From positions 66,583,569 through 66,647,568 of the forward strand of contig CM063502.1 of NCBI GenBank assembly GCA_032207245.1: a stretch of 64,000 bases of DNA, in the 5' to 3' direction. Positions 38,319 to 50,806 of this stretch are shown here, one piece after another. The stretch is from Pardosa pseudoannulata. Taxonomy: Eukaryota > Arthropoda > Arachnida > Araneae > Lycosidae. Each line of letters opens with the position of its first letter. The stretch's first letter is position 1. The notes under the pieces are model-generated. The model worked only from the letters and a program-made list of their open reading frames with translations, made no database searches and was not told where the DNA came from. The translations under genes and the position numbers were made by a program.

Positions 38319-38447
38319 CACTTATTAATTTATATTTACATAGTGATATGTATAACCTTTCGCTCTGAAATCGTATCAAGGTTTTAGACTCAAGACAATG
38401 GAGTGGGTACCCTGGATGTTAAAATCTCCACTATATTATGAAGTTGC
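38132..38447 (-). repeat. right arm of the (TA)n-bearing inverted pair
   Basis: Reverse-complement partner of 37201-37550. It holds its own TA tracts (38239-38253 and 38258-38315, split by GTAA) at the position equivalent to the tract in the left arm. The TA run was therefore probably present before the two copies separated. Confidence 0.85.
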
Positions 38448-39250
38448 TATATTATGTGTATAACATATTTCATGAAGCAAAATTTCTCCTTTTTTATATA
38501 GAATTTTAGATATCTATTAAGTTATAAGTTTCCAGAATAAAAAATATATTTAGCTTCAATTTGACTAGAAAATTTAGTTGCTACTGAGTATATTTCAAAA
38601 GCTATCTTGGGGGTGAATGGATATTTTTTTTACATAGTGCATATTGATCTTTTCTTTTTAATAATATATTGCTTTGAAAGAGAAAACTAAATATTTTTTA
38701 AAGTGACATTTACTTCAATTTTTTTAAACTGAGCTCAACTTTCTATTTTATGACGAATCAAATAGAGATTGGTATAAAGCTACTATATCCCCTTAAATGT
38801 TACACCTATCAAGTTAAAGATAGCGCTTACATAACTTATTCGTTTTCCATAATCTTCACGTATCCCGTAAACAATTTTCTTACCCCTGGATGTAATTTTA
38901 AGATATGGCCCCCTTAAGAGTTTGGAAAGCCCATTACCATTTTATTAGGTCCCCCACTCCTACTTAACTTACTGAACTCATCTCAGAAATTGAATTTGAT
39001 GCATGGCTAGAATAACATTGTGAGGAGATAACTGTCAAAGCATTGAAGGAAGAAATAAAATGATGACTGCGTGGTGAAATTGGTCAAATACTTTAGAGCT
39101 ACCATTGTTAATCCATTTTTTCCAATGGAATACTATTTCTGAGTGAAAAATCTTAAAGTATCGAGATGAGCTTTTCAAAATCTGATTTAAATAGAAACTC
39201 ATAAAGCATTAAGTTTCATAATTATTGTTATATTATAATAGCCGGGTGAG
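38448..39250. other. unassigned AT-rich stretch
   Basis: No gene recognised. The end of this stretch runs into the right terminus of a pogo-like copy near 39281. Confidence 0.5.
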
Positions 39251-40290
39251 TAGATGGTACACTATAACGAGATTCTATTGTATTTTTATTTTTTAAAAAG
39301 TTATTATTTAACATTTTTATTCAAGATTAATCCATTTCTGAAAATAGTAATAAAGCTCCACTTTTTTCACTAGCCATTTATGCTTTGTATAGAAAACTCT
39401 CTGTTATAACGAACATTTTTACTGGTCCCAACTCCTATTCAACTAATATTTTTTCAAACATTTAAATGTAACTCTTCAGAAATAAAAGTTGACTTATAGT
39501 AAATAGAAAATTCCCTTTAACATATAATTTCCTCTTTTACAAAGGTTTTTTTTATACATACAGTTCTATCTAACTGTAAACTTTATAATAAATGGGAATT
39601 AAAGAAGCATTTAAAGGAAAATGGGAAAGCTGGGATATAAAATTTAACCGTAAATCCTTAAATATTTATCAGTATGACAACTAATTTGGGTGGAATTTCT
39701 AGACACATTAAGAAATAATTTAAAATAGGAATTTGGAGTTCAACAATTTTGTCACTTTTTTCCAAATAAGAAGTTAGTGTAAAAGAAGTAAATACGACTT
39801 TTCAAAATGCTTCATTTCTAATAACATGATAAATTGTTTATTTAAGCAGTCAATAACTATATTAGTAAATTGTGTGTTACCTCAATGATTGTCTCCAGCA
39901 AAACAACAGTTAACAGCTCAAAAATTTCATCAAATTTTTATATCCTGTTTTGTTTTAACAAAACTATATAAAATGAACTTTTGGTAGTAGCAAAAATTTT
40001 CTTGGAATTATAGATGGTACACTATAACGAGGTTCAACTGCATTTTTCTTGTTTATAGAGAAATTTCTTCATATTTTTCTCTAATTTATTTTTGACACCT
40101 TTATTTAAGCTTAATCCATTACTGTCTATTTTAATATATTTTCTTCATTTTCTCTAACCATTTATGTTTGCTATAGTCAATTCTGGGTTACAATGAACCT
40201 TTATTATATTAATTCTAACTTGTATTTAACTAATGAATTTCAGGCATTTATGGTTAACTCTTAAGAAAATAAAAGGCTGCTTGTTACATA
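39251..40290 (+). repeat. tandem duplication (period about 760 bp) of a pogo/Tigger-like locus
   Basis: TAGATGGTACACTATAACGA occurs at 39251 and 40011 and is followed in each case by a related stretch of about 280 bp. The repeated unit covers the right end of a pogo-like element, the flank, and the left end of the next element. The later part of unit 2 fades near 40290. Confidence 0.6.
39391..40042. mobile_element. pogo/Tigger-like element, decayed
   Basis: The left end has CTCTGTTATAACGAACATTT then ACTGGTCCCAACT. The right end, on the minus strand, reads TGCAGTTGAACCTCGTTATA. ACCTCGTTATAACGAAC with a following TGGTCCC is typical of pogo/Tigger-type terminal and subterminal sequence in animals. 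No transposase frame remains. A further right end lies at 39281 and a further left end near 40170. Confidence 0.5.
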
Positions 40291-40358
40291 ATATTATACA
40301 GGACGTAATAAGTAAAAAAGTATAATACAATATTGCCACATTAAAAGGATGTATTAGA

Positions 40359-40430
40359 GTCTCCATAACCGAGTAGTCATCACACTAGTCTCGTAATCAA
40401 GAGGTCGTGTTTTCGAACCCCGGTAGCAAC
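40359..40430 (+). pseudogene. tRNA-Thr(CGT)-like pseudogene or SINE head
   Basis: The sequence shows CCGAGTAGTCATCACAC (A-box region), an anticodon-loop-like CTCGTAA giving CGT, and a B-box-like TTTTCGAACCCC. The anticodon stem has two mismatches and the 3' end does not pair with GTCTCCA at the 5' end. It cannot be a working tRNA. It could be the head of a third SINE type or a decayed gene copy. It lies 66 bp upstream of the heat-shock-element cluster. Confidence 0.6.
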
Positions 40431-40496
40431 GGTAGAATTTAAAGTCCTTGTAAATATTTAATTAATTCTTTTATTTATGTTTTACTTTATTTCGTG

Positions 40497-40519
40497 TTCC
40501 AGGAGATTCTGGAACTTTC
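40497..40519 (+). promoter_or_regulatory. heat-shock element, five alternating units (one imperfect)
   Basis: The bases read TTC-CA-GGA-GA-TTC-TG-GAA-CT-TTC. That is five inverted nTTCn/nGAAn units at exact 5-bp spacing, with GGA for GAA in one. The last three units form a perfect TTCnnGAAnnTTC. This is the binding site of heat-shock factor trimers. Confidence 0.7.
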
Positions 40520-40539
40520 TTTATTTTGCCAGAGAAGTA

Positions 40540-40552
40540 TTCTGAAATATTC
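40540..40552 (+). promoter_or_regulatory. imperfect heat-shock element
   Basis: TTC-TG-AAA-TA-TTC: three units in register with one mismatch (AAA for GAA). It lies between the two better elements. Confidence 0.45.
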
Positions 40553-40603
40553 GCCATTTCTCTGCATTGCACAGTAAAACTTTCATAGCCTTCCCAATCA
40601 GAT

Positions 40604-40616
40604 TTCTGGAATTTTC
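40604..40616 (+). promoter_or_regulatory. perfect three-unit heat-shock element
   Basis: TTC-TG-GAA-TT-TTC, a perfect TTCnnGAAnnTTC ending 8 bp upstream of the TATA box. This close spacing is usual in heat-shock gene promoters. Confidence 0.7.
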
Positions 40617-40624
40617 CCTGCTGC

Positions 40625-40660
40625 TATAAAAGCCAAAGATATCTCAGTCGCAGAGAGTTC
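40625..40660 (+). promoter_or_regulatory. TATA box and candidate transcription start
   Basis: TATAAAA at 40625-40631 is followed by the arthropod-type initiator TCAGT at 40644-40648 (a little close to the TATA) and by TTCAGA at 40658-40663. A GC-moderate leader-like stretch follows to about 40770. No open frame of note lies downstream to 41250, so the transcript may be non-coding, or this may be the promoter of a solo long terminal repeat. Confidence 0.55.
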
Positions 40661-40663
40661 AGA

Positions 40664-41558
40664 GTTGTACAGAGCTTGCAATTGTTCTCCGCTCTTTGAG
40701 TTACGTTAATTAGTTAGATTAGCTCTATTTCCTGTATGTGTTATTGTGTCCTATATTAAGCCCCTACACGACTTTGTAATATATGACTATCTAACTCTAT
40801 ACTTTGATATAGATGTTATTGCAAGAGACACATAAAGGGTTGGATGTTTCAGAGCACTACAGTATACTTTTTTTCTACATAAGGACTACGGCATTTAAAG
40901 GGAGATGAATGATTTTTAAGTCCGTTTTTAGAAAACAAAAATGAAAATATGTTATTTGTAGTTAATCTGTTGTTTGTCTGTTATTTGAATAACTATGAAT
41001 TTCTACTTTTTATTACGCCTTGGTGTACAGGAAAAGTAGGATTATAATCCTGAAAATTTTTGGTTTATAATGAAATATGTATACAGCGAAAAAACTCAAT
41101 ATAGCGGTACTTAACTCTGCCGGTCGCCAATAGATGTGAGTGCTAATTTCGAAACAAAATTTGAACCTTTAAGAAAATTTATCAATGATAATTCTGATGG
41201 CGCAGCATACACTCAAAATAAAAATTGGATATAATTTAACAGTGGGCATACAATTCATTTTTTGGGGTATCTGTTCGCTAAACTGCTGATCCGTAATACC
41301 CCTTTAGAATGGGGAAGAACTGTCTTTGATAACATTCTTCCAATACATTTACAATGAACACAGTGCCACCACTATTTTTGAAAAATATCACTTTGAGTGT
41401 CAGAATCTGATAATGTTACGTTCTTGTCCCTTTGAAATATAATGTTAGGAATTTGTCACTTGTAAATACTTCTATTGGGAGCTCCAGTAAACCAGTGTCA
41501 AATTTTGCTACCCTGGGAAACAATGACAGGATATAACTGTAAAAGGCTAATAAATTAT
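40664..41558. other. leader-like and unassigned sequence downstream of the promoter
   Basis: No frame of note. The first 200 bp could be the remainder of a long terminal repeat, but TG/CA borders and a target duplication could not be fixed. Confidence 0.35.
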
Positions 41559-42290
41559 AGAGAGTGATATGCAAAAATGTATCTAAACGAAACGAATCTG
41601 TTGTATGACAAATATGCAGCGAGCATCATAAATCAACTCTTGAACTTATTCGGTTGAAACACCATAAGACATGATCTGGTGTCTTCAGTTATATTTTTTT
41701 ATTTTTCTTAAGTCGCTCGTCAAACAAAAAATTTTTGCTGCACTGTGAAATAATGCCATGTAGTACCATGTAATATTAGTAAAACTATAGAGAGTGATAC
41801 AAAACTAATATGTTAACGAAGGGAGTGCCTTTGTTGTAGGACAGTACACGTTCCCATACAACGAACATCTTAAATTCACATTTCAGTTGGGATTTATTCA
41901 GTTGACCATTAACCATCCCACTCTCAGTCGTGATCTATCACCTTCAGAATTCCATTTTTAGTTCTCTGAAGTCGTTTATCAAACTACGAATTTTTGCTGC
42001 GTTGTGAAAAAATACCAAGCAGTACTATAATTCTCTAGTAAAATAATGGAGACTGATACATAAAATAGTTTTTTAACCAAGGGAGTGTGTTTTCCGTAAG
42101 ACAATATAAATTCCCATACAGCGAAAATCTCAAATTCACTTTTCGACTTATTCGGTTGGGAAATCATTAACTTTACTGGTCTTAGCCATGATCTAGCACC
42201 TTCATCTTTTCATCTTTTCAACTATTTGATATCGTGTATGGGTGGAAAAACTTCTTTCTGTTGTTAATAGGTCTAGAGTACAATTTAAAT
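41559..42290 (+). pseudogene. mariner-like transposase fragment, triplicated in tandem
   Basis: Three related units begin at AGAGAGTGATAT (41559), AGAGAGTGATAC (41789) and GGAGACTGATAC (42048). Across frameshifts each translates to part of the catalytic core. Unit 3 reads HTAKISNSLFDLFGWEII and SHDLAPSSFHLFNYL. Unit 2 reads LSRDLSPSEFHF. Unit 1 reads a poorer SHDLVSS. The usual motif is ARPHTA...WEVL..PPYSPDLAPSDFHLF, the region from after the second catalytic Asp through the third. Units 1-2 and 2-3 are about 230 and 259 bp apart. No start, termini or first Asp is present, so all copies are dead. Confidence 0.65.
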
Positions 42291-43195
42291 GAGCAGTCAA
42301 AGAGACGGCAAAGGTTTAAGACGAAATTATAAGAAATCTTATCTATTGGCTCACGAAGTACATTGAGAAAGGTGGTGACAAAGTTAAAAATATCGTAAAT
42401 AAAATTTGCTGTGTTTTTCAATTTTTTTAATTTTGAGAGCTTTTACTTTTTGAACATGAATCGTATTCAAGCAATAATATTGTTCATTTTTCTTTTTTTT
42501 AAAGTTGCAATTTTTATTCTTATATCTTTAATATTTATCTTTTTTATTTTTATTTACTTTTTAATACTTCGATCAAAACTTCAAGCTAAATTAAAAAATT
42601 TCATATTTGTTAATTTTATTCATGTATAAATATTATATAAATGGCCCAACCGTCATGTTTAAATAACGAAGTGACTATAAAAGTAAGCCTAAATAAAACT
42701 TAAATAATGAATTTGTCATAGGCGTAAGACGGTTTCTTTCGCAGAGAGAAACAAACAACTGATGATTTTATCGATAGTTCTGCTCTCTCCAGAAAAATGT
42801 GCAGAATTCAGCCACTTCCACCAGAAGTATAGAATAGAATCTAAAAATTCTTTTTTGAAGCCGGGGGTTCTCCTAACTCATTCTTAAAAAATGATGCTAT
42901 TTTCCCCCCCTAAAATCTGCTGTCAAAGAAAAATTATTAACAAAGAATGTGGTGTTTTTCGGCACACCTGATACAAGCTAATACCTCTTACAGGAAAAGC
43001 TATATAGAAAACTTTAGCATGTTTCTTCGCGAGAGACATCAGTTTTATTTTGCGGTAGAACCTCACTTTAGAAGGAAATGACTTAGAGGTATTTCTTCGA
43101 ATCTGCATGTACACTCCAAGGGCCAATTTTTAAAGTTACTGGCAATCATTAATTTCTATTTTATCAGATATTTTTCATAATTTTGTAGAGGGTGT
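42291..43195. other. unassigned stretch
   Basis: A Phe-rich 72-codon frame (42411-42629) over poly-T-rich DNA looks like chance. A minus-strand frame at 42923-43126 has no known domain. A C8 run lies near 42904. Confidence 0.4.
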
Positions 43196-43670
43196 CAAAC
43201 GTAAAAAGTAGTCACTAATGCTGTATTTTAAATTAAACATGACTTATATATATCTTTTCTATTATACGAATAAAATTAAAATAATTAGTATTGGTAATTT
43301 TCTGTAGTTAAAGAATGTCATTAATATTCATCTTATTTATTTAGTTGGTGCTGATCACACGGTCAAATTTTTACTACACGAAGGATAGTTAGTCTGGAAC
43401 TACTCTTATCCATCAGTCTAATAATTCTTTGCGTAATAAAATTACACGAAGAATAACTTTTCTTTTCGTCTGTATTTAAACTTAAACATGTCCTATATAC
43501 CTATTACTATAATATGAATAAAATTTTAACTGATTAGAACTAGCAATTTTATGGACTTAAAAGAGTGCAGTCTTTACCTTATTTATTTAGTTGTTCATAG
43601 GACCATCTTTTTGTACATCAATTATAATTACACGAAGAATAATTTGCCTTTTCGGTATTGCACTATTAGT
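43196..43670 (+). repeat. diverged tandem repeat, two units of about 260 bp
   Basis: Each unit has TTAAA(T/C)TTAAACATG-like, ATATGAATAAAATT-like, TTATTTATTTAGTTG and AATTACACGAAGAATAA blocks in the same order. Old and unclassified. Confidence 0.55.
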
Positions 43671-43909
43671 TAAACTATCACAAGGATTTTTTGAAAGAAT
43701 CCGTACTTGAATCAACCTTCTGCAAGATTTTTACATCAAAGTTTCCTATGACTCTTCATTTTATAAAAAAAATGTATATACTTAACTTTTCTTTGCCTTT
43801 AATATGTTGCTTTATACACCCTCTTTTTTCTATTTTTATTTTTACTATAAGCCAGTAGTCCATTGTCACACGGAGAGTATTATAAGTTATATGATTTAAT
43901 TTGTTTAAG
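43671..43909. other. unassigned AT-rich stretch
   Basis: Nothing recognised beyond chance frames. Confidence 0.4.
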
Positions 43910-44120
43910 TGCCAAATGGTCAACATAGTGGTTGGAGAATTCACCTCTCGACGTGGAGAGTATGGGTTCAAATCTTGCGTGATGCTTGGTTGTTATTTGT
44001 GTTTTCCCTACATGGGAGTAATGTTCATGGCCTATATGGTGCTCCAATAATAGTTTGGTCAATCAAACCTGTGGCATTACAGTGGTGAATGCATAAATAA
44101 AGCTATGTGCCCCAGGATTA
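43910..44120 (+). repeat. tRNA-derived SINE-like sequence, family C
   Basis: TGGTCAACATAGTGGTTGGAG resembles an A box, and GGGTTCAAATC at about 43965-43975 a B box, with tRNA-like spacing between them. About 140 bp of non-tRNA body follows, including CTACATGGGAGTAATGTTC. There is no second copy in the window, so the SINE call is provisional. Confidence 0.5.
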
Positions 44121-44211
44121 AAACTAAATAGAATTTTTCTTTCCTAGTATGCATAAACAATCTCATATGCATCTTATTTGGAAATCAAGAACATTGTAAG
44201 CTAGTTTTTCA

Positions 44212-46512
<2,301 letters not shown>

Positions 46513-46603
<91 letters not shown>
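46513..46603. repeat. (TA)n microsatellite
   Basis: About 90 bp of TA, 83 bp before a second TA tract. Confidence 0.95.
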
Positions 46604-46606
<3 letters not shown>

Positions 46607-46684
46607 ATATTAAAATCCCTTATTTACGTATTTTAATATTAATTTAAAAACTGTTGTTCATAAAGTGAGTTCGGGGTTTGCACC

Positions 46685-47410
<726 letters not shown>

Positions 47411-47414
47411 CCCT

Positions 47415-48299
47415 ATGACAGTGGTGCGCAAACTAGGGGTCGCGCCCCCTGTGGGGTTTTTTTGGGAGAAGTTTTTTTGGGGTCGCCAAATTTCTATGAA
47501 ATGCATTATCCCTGCATGCTGCATACCATACAGTACCATACAACGGATATTTGATTTGAGAAATGAAGTGTACATGTTTTTGATTGAAAAGAAACATGGA
47601 TTGGCAAGTTATTATATCAATGAGGTTTGGCTAGGGAAGCTGAGCTATTTAGTTGCTATTTTCGAAAAACTTAACTACTTAAATTTGAGCTTGCAGGGTG
47701 AGAATTCAACTATCATAACTGCAGCCAGTAAAGTTCAAGCTTTTAAAAATAAGCTTAGTCTCTGGCAAACTGAACTGAATAAAAACGACACCGACATGTT
47801 CCCTTGCTTTAACGATTTTAGCAAGGAAAATAATATAGATATATTTACATTTAAAAACATAATTTCCAATCACATTGAAGAGTTAAAAAAACATTTTTCG
47901 AGAAGATTCGAGGATTTTCCTGAAAACGATCTTGGTTGGATTCGTGATCCTTTTTCCTTTGACATATGCAGTTCAACTCTTCAAATTAGTGAAAAACAGC
48001 AATTGATAGATCTAATTAGTGATTATACTCTTCAAAATCAATTTAAGACTCAGCCTTGCCAAAGATTTTGGCTATCCGTGGAAAAACAATATCCCGTTTT
48101 ATGCAAGAATGCCATCAGAGTGTTAATACAATTTGCATCAACGTATTTATGGGAAACTGAATTTAGCAAAGTAGTTTCAGTAAAAACTAAATACCGCTCA
48201 CGTTTAAACCCTGAAGATGATAAGCGAGTTGCAATTAGCAACATACATCCAAACATCGATGAGATAATTAGAAACTTGCAGCCACATATATCTCATTAA
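47415..48299 (+). CDS. C-terminal part of a ZBED5/SCAND3-like hAT transposase
   Basis: The frame has 294 codons without a stop. Its ATG (47415) lies in the target duplication, and the first 42 or so residues translate the terminal repeat, so they are not native protein. Family-like sequence starts near residue 43 (RIFDLRNEVYMFLIEKKHGL) and runs through a helical region (residues 50-190) to the hAT C-terminal dimerisation block: FASTYLWETEFSKV, which keeps the Glu of the usual CExxFS motif, then KTKYRSRLNPEDDKRVAISN. The BED zinc finger and the first two catalytic Asp regions are missing, so it is not a working transposase. A native start cannot be assigned. The product, if made, might still dimerise with full-length transposase. 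It is the only long conserved open frame in the window. Confidence 0.85.
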   Translation: MTVVRKLGVAPPVGFFWEKFFWGRQISMKCIIPACCIPYSTIQRIFDLRNEVYMFLIEKKHGLASYYINEVWLGKLSYLVAIFEKLNYLNLSLQGENSTIITAASKVQAFKNKLSLWQTELNKNDTDMFPCFNDFSKENNIDIFTFKNIISNHIEELKKHFSRRFEDFPENDLGWIRDPFSFDICSSTLQISEKQQLIDLISDYTLQNQFKTQPCQRFWLSVEKQYPVLCKNAIRVLIQFASTYLWETEFSKVVSVKTKYRSRLNPEDDKRVAISNIHPNIDEIIRNLQPHISH

Positions 48300-48512
48300 A
48301 GGGTAATTTACAGATTTTTGTGTTATACAAAAAGTATTTTCTTAAAATTATAAATAAAATTAATATGAGTCAAATATGATGATGTTTTTATTCGATGAAA
48401 CGAAATAAATGCGCGAAATATACATCGTATTTGTGAACATTTATCTCTAGGGGTTGCCAAAAATTTTCTCTGTACAAAAGGGATCGCAGTCGAAAAAGTT
48501 TGAGCACCACTG
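47419..48512 (+). mobile_element. hAT transposon, internally deleted, with 8-bp target duplication
   Basis: The 8-bp sequence CCCTATGA occurs at 47411-47418 and again at 48513-48520, exactly bordering the element. The ends are CAGTGGTGCGCAAACT and, on the minus strand, CAGTGGTGCTCAAACT (15 of 16 identical). An 8-bp duplication with CAGTGGTG ends is diagnostic for hAT. The 1094-bp length is far below that of an autonomous copy. An identical target duplication and a long open frame suggest a recent insertion. Confidence 0.95.
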
Positions 48513-48520
48513 CCCTATGA

Positions 48521-49837
48521 TATTAAATGATGGCTGATTACTAATCAGAACAAGCTGCAGTATTCAAATTAGTTTAAATTCCATAGTTATTTTACACTCA
48601 AGGCTTCATAATAACTGACATTTAAGATATTCATCGATATATAGTTGGCAGAGAAGATTTGGTAATTAATGAGTTAAATAAGAATTTACTTTTGAGAAAT
48701 TCAATTGCTTTTGACAGTGAAAAGTTTACACTCAAATTTTCAGCAGGAAAGATTAGTAGCAAGAAAGATTGGTATTAATTTTAAGGTACTTTAACATAAA
48801 TGTAAATAGTGTCAGATCATACAATATTACACAATGCGTAAGATCCTACAAGAAGCTTCACAAATATTTACAAGACTTTTGCACTTTTAATAGAAGAAAT
48901 CATTATATCTCAGTCTGATCATCAATCGCATTGTAATGATCATATGATTTCCACAATTTATCTTTATTCTACTTAATGAAACTGTTTGTAATAAAAAATT
49001 CCCTTCTTTATCGTTTATAGAATTAATGAATAAGTGTTATTCATAAATACTTAGAATTTTTTACTTGTAGGCAATTAATATTAACGAGACTCTTATCTAA
49101 ACAAAAAGGTGTGAGAAAGCGTCGTCGAGAAGGTGCGGTGTAGCTGTATTTTTATTTTGTTTCTTGTGTATTAATGCTTCGAAGCATCACTGATCTTCAA
49201 ATTAAAAGCTTTCTGTTTCGTATAAACTGTTGGAAAAAGCGGTAAACACTAAGCTCTTACGCGTGATGAATCTTTTATGAGAGTTTTTTCCCTGCGTTTT
49301 CCGTGTTATTTAGCAGGGTTTAGAGAAATTTAATTGAAAATAATTGTCCGTGCTCTAGGGTAATAGGAGGAAAATGAAGTTTCTGTTATCTACTGACATA
49401 GTTTCTAAAACAATTTAACTAATTACTCGTAACCGCGAGATGCATTATAAATATTAATAAAACGGGGCAGAATTGGTAGAAGGCTTTGGATGGATTGTGT
49501 TTTTTAGATTGTTCTGCTTTGCTTGTTTTACAAATTTTGAGTTAATTCTCTACTTGCTTTAGAAATGAAATCAGTCAAAAATGTGTTAACAGATTTTCCT
49601 ATAGCATTAGACGAGATCTATGTTCAAACAAAAACATGTGTGTTTATCTTACACTTCCAGTTGCCTTTGACAATTAAAATCCTATAACTATTGCTCAGTT
49701 TCTATTTATTTAAAAGTTAGTAAAAAGTTCAGAATTGGTTGAGAGATTGGAGCTTTCTATAGTTGGTTGTACTTTAGATGAGTGAACATGTCAATTGGAA
49801 CAGCCATGCTGTTAAGTCTGTACTGCACAGTTTAAAT
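48521..49837. other. unassigned stretch
   Basis: No gene recognised. A slightly GC-richer patch at 49110-49330 carries no open frame. Confidence 0.45.
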
Positions 49838-49839
49838 TA

Positions 49840-50342
49840 CACTGGTGTGCAAAACTTAAGCAACAGGTGGTTTTTTTGCCATAACTCCACGAGAAATCAT
49901 CTGAGAGACATGAAATTCAGAAATGAGGGAGAGTATTATGTACGTAAAGGATGACGAAAGCATCGGCGCTGAAAAAGGAATACAATGCATACGGTATGGA
50001 ATCAAACAAAAACAAGCTTTATTGAACGCATAGTATCGTGACTCATGATTGTCTATCCAAGAGGAAGAACAACAAGCAGATGTTCCTTAATATGGGATAT
50101 GCCCTCCCCTAACTGCAATGGTTGCTTCGCACCGTCTCCACATACTCAGAACCAGCTAGTCCAACATTTCTTGCGGTAGGAGTGCCCATTCCGAAATCAG
50201 CATGTGTTGGTGTTGTTGGGTGTTCTCCGTAGGATGTAAGCGTGCTGCAATACGTCTCCCCAAAGCATCCCACACATGTTCGATAGGATTTAAATCAAAG
50301 GAGTACGCTGGCCAATCCATTCGAGTGATATCTTCACTATTT
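49840..50342 (-). mobile_element. Tc1-like element, 5'-truncated
   Basis: The end CACTGGTGTGCAAAAC abuts TA at 49838-49839, as expected for a Tc1/mariner terminus. The rest is the 3' third of a minus-strand transposase. No second terminus exists before the sequence changes near 50342. Confidence 0.8.
50087..50342 (-). pseudogene. Tc1-like transposase C-terminus
   Basis: On the minus strand it reads EDITRMDWPAYSFDLNPIEH then VWDALGRRIAARLHPTENTQ, an in-frame TAG after LLPQEMLD, and LSMWRRCEATIAVRGGHIPY, then TAA at 50087-50089. It covers the third catalytic residue (Glu in NPIEHVW) and the C-terminal helix. The first two Asp residues and the DNA-binding domains are absent. It differs from the Tc1-like copy at 21 kb (EAVLHAKSGPTRY), so it belongs to another Tc1 lineage. 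Confidence 0.85.
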
Positions 50343-50344
50343 TG

Positions 50345-50806
50345 AATTTGAAACTGTTTGGGGAGAGAGCCTGCTTAAGTATTATACATCACATTGTTTC
50401 TGCACTCGGTGTTATGGTGTTAATTAGTACTGGATTCTTCTCCCTCATCCCTCTATTATGCATTACCGTTACATTTATCAGTCAGTTATATCTCAGAGGT
50501 TTGACACTATGTTCCTCCTTACCTTTGGGCCTTAGCTGCGGAAACGTTACATTTGGACAATGAGTGACTACACGTTACTGATTTCCTCCCATACCACCAT
50601 ATGCATTGTTAACCTGTCGTACCTGTTTTTAGGCCTATCGCCCATCGGACATGTCAGGTCTACATGGAGAGCACTAGCCCGAGATGAAATTCGGTTACGT
50701 ATGGAAGCAGCATAGTCTGCTATTCCACAACACCCCCAAGATTCAAAGCCTTTTGGAGTCAAAGTCGCTGCGTGTCACAGAGGTTATCGACGGAGGTGGT
50801 AGCTAA
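50345..50806 (+). pseudogene. second Tc1-like transposase fragment, opposite strand
   Basis: On the plus strand I read HHIVSALGVMVLISTGFFSL, matching the HTGxxPGVMVWGxIGFxSR block before the second Asp. YLRGLTLCSSLPLGLS and NVTFGQ (the FQQDN site, lost) follow, then LSPIGHVRSTWRALARDEI after a frameshift (normally LSPIEHVWD; Gly replaces the catalytic Glu), and finally IQSLLESKSLRVTEVIDGGG before TAA at 50804-50806. Frameshifts and lost catalytic residues make it inactive. It starts within a few bases of the minus-strand fragment, so the two are joined head to head. Confidence 0.65.

Noticed and set aside
37276..38321. Open frames made of Ile-Tyr repeats on both strands (also at 31974-32216 and 46644-46884)
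   Set aside because: They are translations of (TA)n and (GA)n microsatellites, present on both strands at once, with no other coding sign.
40359..40430. Functional tRNA-Thr gene
   Set aside because: The acceptor ends do not pair and the anticodon stem has mismatches; kept as a pseudogene or SINE head.
40479..40880. Solo long terminal repeat with defined borders
   Set aside because: The promoter fits, but I could not find TG/CA borders with a target duplication, so borders are not annotated.
42411..42629. Phe-rich 72-codon frame
   Set aside because: Encoded by T-rich low-complexity DNA; no domain.
48050..48256. 68-codon minus-strand frame
   Set aside because: Antisense shadow of the hAT dimerisation domain.
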